Assembly (NCBI RefSeq): GCF_003473485.1
Contig: NC_053049.1
Location: 31,641,292-31,705,291 of the forward strand
Length of the DNA stretch: 64,000 nucleotides
Source of the DNA: Medicago truncatula
Taxonomy: Eukaryota > Streptophyta > Magnoliopsida > Fabales > Fabaceae
Reading direction: 5' to 3'
Positions 57,651 through 64,000 of this stretch are shown here, in pieces. Within the stretch, counting starts at the first letter, position 1. The number at the start of each line of letters is the position of its first letter. The notes under the pieces were generated by a model. That model was not told where the DNA came from. It ran no database searches and saw nothing but the letters and a program-made list of their open reading frames with translations. A program made the translations under genes and the position numbers.

Positions 57651-57690
57651 GTATATGGGTTAGATTTGTTTCCACGCACAAAACCAAAAT
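57651..57690 (+). promoter_or_regulatory. Conserved promoter-proximal block of neprosin D
   Basis: GTATATGGGTTAGATTTGTT then AAAACCAAAATC matches the block before gene A, but only 20 bp separate it from the ATG here, against about 75 in A. The leader is therefore shortened. Confidence 0.5.
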
Positions 57691-57710
57691 CTAGAAACAC
57701 AAAAAAGAAA

Positions 57711-60700
57711 ATGGACTTTAGCTCCTCAATTATCTCACTCCTCCTACATTTTCTTCTCATTAGTTCTTTGGTTTGTCCAATTAATTCTTCAGAAACTATT
57801 CAACAGATCAACAAGCCAGCTATTAAGACAATTCAGGTATGTTAAAACAATTTTAAAACCTTTGTGTGTTTTTTATTTTTTGATGGTGGTTTGGGTTCGA
57901 ATCCCGGACCTTGCATATTTTATGCATTCTCCATATTAACTGAGTTAAACTTTCGAGGAAAATCTTTGTGTGTTTGGAGGAAGGAACTAAAATTATTTGG
58001 TTTGGATAAATAAATTTCACGAGGTATAGCTAAATATACAAATACCACCCAATAAATCCTGAGATTTCAAAAATCCCCCCATTACCTTATAAATATGAAT
58101 CTTAAAATAATTTGTACAATTTTTTTCAAAATGTAAAAATTTGGCTATTTATGTTTTAAAATTTCCACATTAATCACTATAATTTTACAAATTCGTATCT
58201 ACATTTTTTAAAAGTTTGGAAAATGGTCACCAAATTTTCCATTCAACTTTTCGATATTTGCAATTATGGAACACTTATCATTAGATATTTTTTATTTTTA
58301 CCCCAAAATTTTTGAAAGTCTTAAAAATGACCAAACCTTAAATACGCAAATACTCTATCCAAAGTAAAAAAAAATATAAATGAAAAGAATACAATAAAGC
58401 TTTTTATTTGATTTATAGAAAATTTCAATTCTCTAAATTTTTCAATTAGTTCATCCAAACACACTATTATGTATTGGAGCCTAACTTACATTCCTGTGTT
58501 TGTGTTTTTTGTGAATTTTTTTTTTGTACTCATTTTTGCAGATTTCCGATGGTGATATTATCGATTGCATTTTGACTCATAAACAACCAGCTTTTGATCA
58601 TCCTTTATTGAAAGGACAAAAACCATTGGTATATTTTTAATTCAATTAACAAAACTCAGAAATAATATTTGAATCTATGTAAACTATTATATTTCAAATT
58701 TATAGGTTGGAGTTTTCTCATACATATTTTTATATACAGGATCCTCCAGAAAGATCAAAAGGGCATAACCAAATAAGTAATTTGAGTGACATCTTTCAAT
58801 TGTGGAGTTTGTCTGGTGAATCATGTCCTGAAGGAACAATTCCAATTAGAAGAACAACAGAAGAAGACATCTCAAGAGCTGGATCTATTGATAGTTTTGG
58901 AAGAAAGGCAAACGGATTTAGAACGGACACAATTCAAAATGGACATCTGGTATGCAATCATAGAAACTTATATATTTTGTCTCTCAAATTTTTCTTTTTC
59001 AATTTTTTCTCATTTTTTTCAACGAGAATTGTCTCTCAACTCTTCACTTTAATTTTTTCTCATTCTAAATATATTTTTATTTTCTTTTTTGTATTTTATA
59101 TTAGTCTCCTTACGCATTGTACAAAAATGTATGGTCTAAATTTTGATTTCATTTATTTATATGCTAACCAATGATAACAAATTGCTCCACACTGCATAGC
59201 ATTCAGTTGGATTTGTGAGAGGGGATATATACTATGGAGCACAGGCTATAATAAACGTGTGGGCCCCCCATGTTGAAAGCCCAAATGAATTCAGCTTGGG
59301 TCAAATATGGATCGTCTCTGGTTCTGGGAAAGATCTCAATACCATTGAAGTTGGTTGGCAGGCATGTTACTTTCTTACTCTCATTATTCACCCTAATCAA
59401 CCTCTTGTCTGTTTAGGCATTGAGACTGTCGTTTTTGTAAATATTCAAGATACTTTGCACACCTTATGCTAGAGTAAAACTCTCTCTTTGTGATAATATA
59501 TCTCATTTTTGTTTGTCGAAAAAAAAGGAGATTGTACAAGAGACAATTACTTAATTTTGTATTTTAGGCAGTAAAACTAAGATCAAGTAATTTTTATCCA
59601 GGTGAGTGCGGGTCGCTACGGGGACAATCGCCCTAGATTGTTTACCTTTTGGACTGTAAGTAATTTATATTTGTTTCAAGTGTAATATATTCTTTAACAA
59701 TTATGGAAAAAATTGACAATAGTAAATAATTGCAGGCTGATGGATATGACCAAACCGGATGCTACGATTTACTATGCCCAGGCTTTGTTCAAACTAACAA
59801 TAAATTTGCAATTGGAACTCCAATTTCTCCAATTTCTACATATAATGGAGGACAATATGAAATTACCTTATTCATCTTTAAGGTAATTTTCTACATATAA
59901 TTTGGTAGATATCTCCATGCTCATCTTGCTTTTTATTACTTTATAGCATGGGCGGATCTAGACATTTGATATTGATGTGGCAAAACTTTCAAAGCAACTA
60001 TATATATTAACAAAGTATAACATTGATACCTTAAATGCTATAGATAAGTGGTTTGGGTGATTGTGTTTTACCTTGTTGTTACTAGTTTGATTCCCAACAA
60101 CACCCTTTTTTAATACAAATAATTAAAAAAAAAACATCAAAATAGCAACACGCCAGGAATCAAACTCAGCACATTCAATTCGTCCATCCGCACATACCAC
60201 CGATCTAAGAAAGAAGTTCTGATATGTTTGTGACTTATATTATCTATATAATAATTTAAGTCAAGTATATGAAAAAAAAAAAAGGGGAATAATCTGGTGT
60301 GGCAACTGCCACACCATGTTTCAGTGTGGATCCGCCCCTGCTTTATAGCATTTCATGAAATATTAGAGTAGCAATAAAATGGGGTAATTCAAAATAAATA
60401 ATGAGACTACCTATTAATGTGGCTTCACGTGCTTGAGAGTGCGCTACCACCTTCGTCTGTCACCGAGTAAACTCCACCCTAGAGTTTGCAAAATGAGAGG
60501 AGAACAAAGGCCGACATGCCGTAATAACGTGACCAAATCCTGTAACATTGGTGCGTACGGAGTTGAAAGTATGAGCCGTCGTCTGCGAATCCCCCACAGA
60601 ATTGACACCATCCATTCACATATCTTGCAACCATTGGAGTGCGTGAAACAAGACAAGAACCTACCCAACATCAACAACGGTCATACGTGTAAAGCACAAA

Positions 60701-62190
60701 GTTTTTGCTAAGACATAAGCCCCATCATCATCACGCACACGTATACCGATACCGGTTCTATTTAAAGTTTGGTTAATAGCAACATCAATTCTGCATTTGA
60801 GTCTCCAAGAATTGATTCTCTTCTAAACACGGGCCTTAATATAAGAAAATGTAGTGTTCCTATCACGCCCCACCATGGAAGTGCTCTGCAAATTGAAGTG
60901 CATGTAATGACCCCATGCTCCTCTGCATCACGAATTAAGGAAGATAACCCCTAAGCACAAATTATGAACAAATAAGGTGACAGAGCATCACTTTGCCTGA
61001 GGCCGTGCCCGGGGATAATGGTTTTGACTGCTTCATTATTCACTAAAATGGAATAATCCACATATTCAACACACATAGCCATCCATAATTCATCAAAACC
61101 CATCTTAAACATTACTGCTTTCATATAATCCCAATTCTTTGATCGTATGCCTTGCTGATGTCGAGCTTCAGTGCAACACAAACATCACCACCTCTAGTTT
61201 TTGTCTTCACTTAGTGGATTGATGGCTTCCATAGCTACCATAGTATTATCAAGAATGGAGTTTTTTATTACTTTTATCTTCTTAATAATGCCTTCAAAAT
61301 TGAGAGAATTCGAACTCAATACTTTAACACCTCAAGTGTGTGGGGATAAGATAAATCAATTTACTCTATTAAAGTTGAAAAAAAAACTGTTTTTAAATTG
61401 CAAAAATATCAATCGTACATAAATAATTTTAATAATTAATATCAACCTAATTAGTCTCTAAATTGTTCTGAAGTAGCTAATGAGATTGAGAACATTTAAT
61501 TGAAAAACATTTTGATTTTTTTTATTCCAATAACCAAATTGGCTAATATCTAGAATTTCAAATACCATTAATTATTAATTTTTTTTTTTTTTTTTTTTAT
61601 CAAAACAAAGAGTGACAATCACACTACACGATATCAAACAAACCATATTGCACAACAAGTAATTGAAACTAAAATATCGAGCTTAATGTTTATATTGTTC
61701 GATCTCGATCCAACTACCATTGATATTCTTCTTGCATGAATATTAGAGATTGTCAACGGAGGCGATCCGAATTCTTTAACATAAGGTTTACTTATCTATG
61801 TTTTTTGTGTAGGATCCAACGAATGGGAGTTGGTGGCTTGAATATGGACTTGGAAACCCTATTGGATACTGGCCATCCTCTTTGTTCACAACCTTAAAAG
61901 ATAATGCAACTATCGTTCAATTTGGTGGAGAAATAGTGAATGCAAAGTCAACAGGGGCTTATACATCAACCCAAATGGGTAGTGGACATTTTGCTGAGGA
62001 GGGTTATGGAAAAGCTTCATATTTTAGAAATATGCAAGTTGTAGGTTCTAAAAACTTCTTGACTCCACTATCAAATCCAACATATACAGCAGACCAACCA
62101 AATTGTTATAATGTACAAGGAAGATTTAATGACAAATGGGGTCATCACTTTTACTATGGCGGACCTGGAAGGAACGAGAAATGTCCATAA
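57711..62190 (+). CDS. Neprosin-type secreted peptidase D, 7 exons, 387 aa
   Basis: Paralogue of A and B. Exons: 57711-57836, 58542-58628, 58740-58949, 59200-59361, 59602-59655, 59736-59882, 61813-62190; all phase 0. Intron 4 has a GC donor (CAG followed by GCATGT); the other introns are GT-AG. Exon 1 is 42 codons against 65 in A: 23 codons after the signal peptide are missing in frame, including the FHKLKRTI part of the propeptide, so the mature exon 1 part is only [17 protein letters not shown]. The signal peptide core is [15 protein letters not shown]. The peptidase domain is complete: EVGWQ (Glu 191; Val instead of Ala next to it), [17 protein letters not shown] (Glu 302), [12 protein letters not shown] and [10 protein letters not shown]. 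The spacing of the two Glu (111) is the same as in A. Intron 6 (1.9 kb) holds a MITE and a LINE. Confidence 0.86.
57855..57975 (-). mobile_element. Short tRNA-derived SINE with 17 bp target duplication
   Basis: On the - strand 57872-57958 has an A box in GTTTAACTCAGTTAATATGG, a B box in GGGATTCGAACCC and an A-rich tail. Flanks AAAACCTTTGTGTGTTT (57855-57871) and AAAATCTTTGTGTGTTT (57959-57975) are the target duplication. In intron 1 of neprosin D, antisense. Confidence 0.85.
59939..60351. mobile_element. TIR MITE with 11 bp direct repeats (GGGCGGATC type)
   Basis: CTTTATAGCAT at 59939-59949 is repeated at 60341-60351. The 391 bp element starts GGGCGGATCTAGAC and ends GTGGATCCGCCCCTG, inverted ends. 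The duplication length suggests a Mutator-related MITE. In intron 6 of neprosin D. Confidence 0.8.
60440..61215 (-). mobile_element. LINE fragment, RT joined to RNase H
   Basis: On the - strand: [54 protein letters not shown], a stop, [10 protein letters not shown] (RT palm and following region). After a shift come [20 protein letters not shown] and [14 protein letters not shown], the start of the RNase H domain. The middle is deleted and stops are present. Antisense in intron 6 of neprosin D. Confidence 0.8.
61216..61812. other. Remaining intron 6 of neprosin D
   Basis: AT-rich intron DNA with a run of about 20 T near 61580. No further element is recognised. Confidence 0.4.
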
Positions 62191-62671
62191 CCATAATGGA
62201 ATGAATTAATAGAGAATTGGAAACATAAAGGTAAACATTATTTTGATTTTTTTCTCTCGATATTTCTTGAGTACGGTGATTCATTTTTACGGTGAAGTTA
62301 AAGTAATTTTTTGTTTTTTTATTCACAGGTTTTCCCTTACAACATCGACTCTTTCCAAATGTCTAAAGAGAATAGAAAATAATACGTAAAACCTTTGGTT
62401 TTTTTTTTTCTTCCCTTTCTCTGTGTTTCCCTAAAATTTCTTCCATTCATAATTTTTCTTTTTTCTTATAATAATACTTGAGGACTGATTAGTATGTTGC
62501 TTTTATCATTTAGTACAACGTCATGTTAGCAGGATATTAATTTGAGATTAAATGGAATTGGCTTTGATTATAATGACAACTGAAGTTTAGGACAATTTTT
62601 GTTATACCTTGTGCCATTTTTCAGAGTAGGAAATTTTTTACCTACGGACAAGTCATAACCGTCACTAAAAC

Positions 62672-62674
<3 letters not shown>
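62191..62674. other. 3' region of neprosin D
   Basis: Likely 3' UTR. The stretch 62512-62580 aligns with the flank 3' of gene B (41470-41550), showing a common duplicated unit. Confidence 0.5.
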
Positions 62675-62734
<60 letters not shown>

Positions 62735-62748
62735 CATTATCATTATCA
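62675..62748. repeat. Compound microsatellite (TAT)n (CATTAT)n
   Basis: About 12 TAT units are followed by 6 CATTAT hexamers. Confidence 0.92.
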
Positions 62749-63072
62749 CAAACTTCACTCACAACTTTCATTCGATTTCAAACTTCTCTCACCACTTTCT
62801 TCGATCTCATGCTCACAAACTGCAACTATCTTCAAATCGATCTCAAACCTCATAAATTTCTCTCATCACCTTCATTGATCTGAAGCTCAAAAACTACATC
62901 AATTGGTCGCGGAACTTCATATATCCTTCAAACTTTCTCTGAAACGTTCAGAATTATTCGAACTCCCTCTGATTGATTACAATCGCTGAGTTTAAAACTT
63001 TTCTTTTTCATGAGTTTCTCTTCTGATACATGTGTGGTAATTAGGTTTTGTATTGTTATTCTTGAAATGAAT
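62749..63072. other. Spacer
   Basis: Contains diverged direct repeats of (C)AAACTTCTCTCACCACTTTC / CATAAATTTCTCTCATCACC and AATCGATCTCAAAC. No gene is supported. Confidence 0.4.
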
Positions 63073-63305
63073 TTATGTAAGTGTGTTTTTGAACTGGATT
63101 TTGGAAGAATTTTAAAATTAGGATATGTGAATGCGTTTTTGAACTGAATTTTGGGAGAATTGTGTTAACAATATAGGATAATTGGGAATTGCGATAACAT
63201 TAGGATAATAGAGATAATGTGAATCTGTTTTTGAACTGGATTTTGATATGCTTTATCACTATTAGTTTATGTGAATGTGTTTTTGAATTGGATTTTGATG
63301 TAAAT
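63073..63305 (+). repeat. Interspersed tandem repeat, about four copies
   Basis: GTGTTTTTGAACTGGATTTTGG and close variants (GCGTTTTTGAACTGAATTTT, CTGTTTTTGAACTGGATTTTG, GTGTTTTTGAATTGGATTTTG) recur at about 63080, 63130, 63220 and 63275, often preceded by TATGTGAAT. Confidence 0.65.
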
Positions 63306-63327
63306 GTGTTTATTTACTTATTACTTT

Positions 63328-63600
63328 TTTTTTTTTTTTTGCTAAGCAAGGAGTAAGGACAGACATCGGGAGGAAACACCGGCATACCAACTAGGTTGGC
63401 ATCCGGGAAACCTCCGTCCTATGCCGCCAAACTCTAAAATTTTATTTTTAAAAAAAAGGAAAAATATATACAAGAAGAAGGGGAACTAGGCCAAAACCCT
63501 CAGAAGACAAACAAACAGAAAAATGCTGAAATAAACTACTACAAACTAAGAAAATCTGTAATTACGCAAACCAACTCTATCACGAAGAAATCCATATGCA
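63328..63600 (-). mobile_element. LINE 3' end (antisense)
   Basis: On the - strand it ends GATGTCTGTCCTTACTCC, TTGCTTAGC and 16 A. Upstream are GGTTTTGGCCTAGTTCCCC and TTTCTTCGTGATAGAGTTGG, matching the insert at 46245-46575. No target duplication was found for this copy. Confidence 0.75.
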
Positions 63601-63846
63601 AGTGACATTCCATGTGAAGGGTGGTATTATTTTCTTGTAAAATATCATGAAGGCTTCCATTTTCTATGAATTCAAACAAGACTAAACCATATTCCTATCC
63701 AATCCATTAGTATGCTTATTTGATCATGTTTAATTGCTTACACATTCCAAGTGCTTCAATTTCTTTGCACATCTTAAGTAGCCGCTTCTGCCCGATCCTT
63801 GTGGAATCAAACTTCTTTATAGCAAAAACCTCAAATATTCCAAAAT

Positions 63847-63999
63847 TCATCGACGGTTTGGAGTGGGTCCCCTAGAACGGGTGCTATAAGGCGGCTTCCC
63901 ATCGAGAAGTTCTTTACGCATTATTTGTTGTTGCTTTTTCAACAAAACCATTAATGAGGGGTCCTCAGCCGCTTTTTTATCATATTCCTTAATACGTTG
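63847..63999 (-). CDS. Partial unidentified coding end (cut by the window edge)
   Basis: The - strand has 50 open codons from the window edge to TGA at 63849-63847: KEYDKKAAEDPSLMVLLKKQ, then KELLDGKPPYSTRSRGPTPN. The composition (Lys, Glu, Gln rich, then basic and Pro rich) looks like a real protein C-terminus. A second open stretch just downstream on the same strand (AIKKFDSTRIGQKRLL, about 63765-63830) may belong to it in another frame. I do not recognise the protein. Confidence 0.45.
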   Translation of the reverse strand, partial: QRIKEYDKKAAEDPSLMVLLKKQQQIMRKELLDGKPPYSTRSRGPTPNRR

Positions 64000-64000
64000 T

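Noticed and set aside
58707..59174. 155-codon open frame in neprosin D
   Set aside because: It is exon 3 (58740-58949) read through both neighbouring introns; paralogue comparison fixes the splice sites.
61570..61600. Long T run in neprosin D intron 6 as another micro-insertion
   Set aside because: No direct repeat flanks it. T or A runs near 36365, 37720, 42428 and 49632 were rejected for the same reason.
62568..62771. Asn/Asp-rich open frame on the - strand
   Set aside because: It is a translation of the (TAT)n (CATTAT)n microsatellite.

Overview
The window looks like nuclear DNA of a legume, most likely Medicago or a close relative. It is AT-rich, its genes are split by GT-AG introns, and the proteins it encodes have plant orthologues. 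SINEs, truncated L1-type LINEs, foldback MITEs, a Mutator-like element and a CACTA-like element fill the space between genes. Nothing bacterial or organellar was seen. Exons were placed by hand from splice signals, reading frame and comparison between paralogues; no search was run.

Layout. 1-4.7 kb: a possible tiny C2H2 zinc-finger gene, a LINE fragment, and a 2 kb inverted-repeat element with other repeats nested in it. 4.7-7.8 kb: a 9-exon PHS1 gene (meiotic pairing, 321 aa). 11.3-16.5 kb: an 11-exon AP-1 adaptor mu subunit gene (428 aa). 18.4-21.9 kb: a 2-exon P-class PPR gene (490 aa). These three conserved genes lie on the + strand with ordinary spacing and have no evident functional link.

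24-62 kb is a cluster of four neprosin-type genes (DUF4409 propeptide plus DUF239 peptidase domain). A (24.1-28.8 kb, - strand, 411 aa), B (35.8-41.4 kb, +, 394 aa) and D (57.7-62.2 kb, +, 387 aa) have open reading frames. C (45.7-49.3 kb, +) is broken near its 5' end and has lost one intron exactly. All share a seven-exon plan in which every intron is phase 0, and their flanks are partly alignable, so they arose by local duplication. They probably encode secreted glutamic peptidase-like proteins.

Between C and D sit a 2.1 kb MULE derivative with 428 bp terminal inverted repeats and a 10 bp target duplication, and a 3 kb CACTA-like element. The latter carries degraded pieces of SERRATE and of aminoacylase-1, joined in one reading frame.

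The most unusual signal is a scattered set of about ten very small insertions (11-24 bp). Each is a short A or T run plus a few bases, flanked by 11-19 bp direct repeats. They look like the shortest possible products of LINE-driven target-primed reverse transcription. Several share a TTC-A(n) end. The same window has ordinary SINEs and 5'-truncated LINEs with 16-17 bp target duplications.
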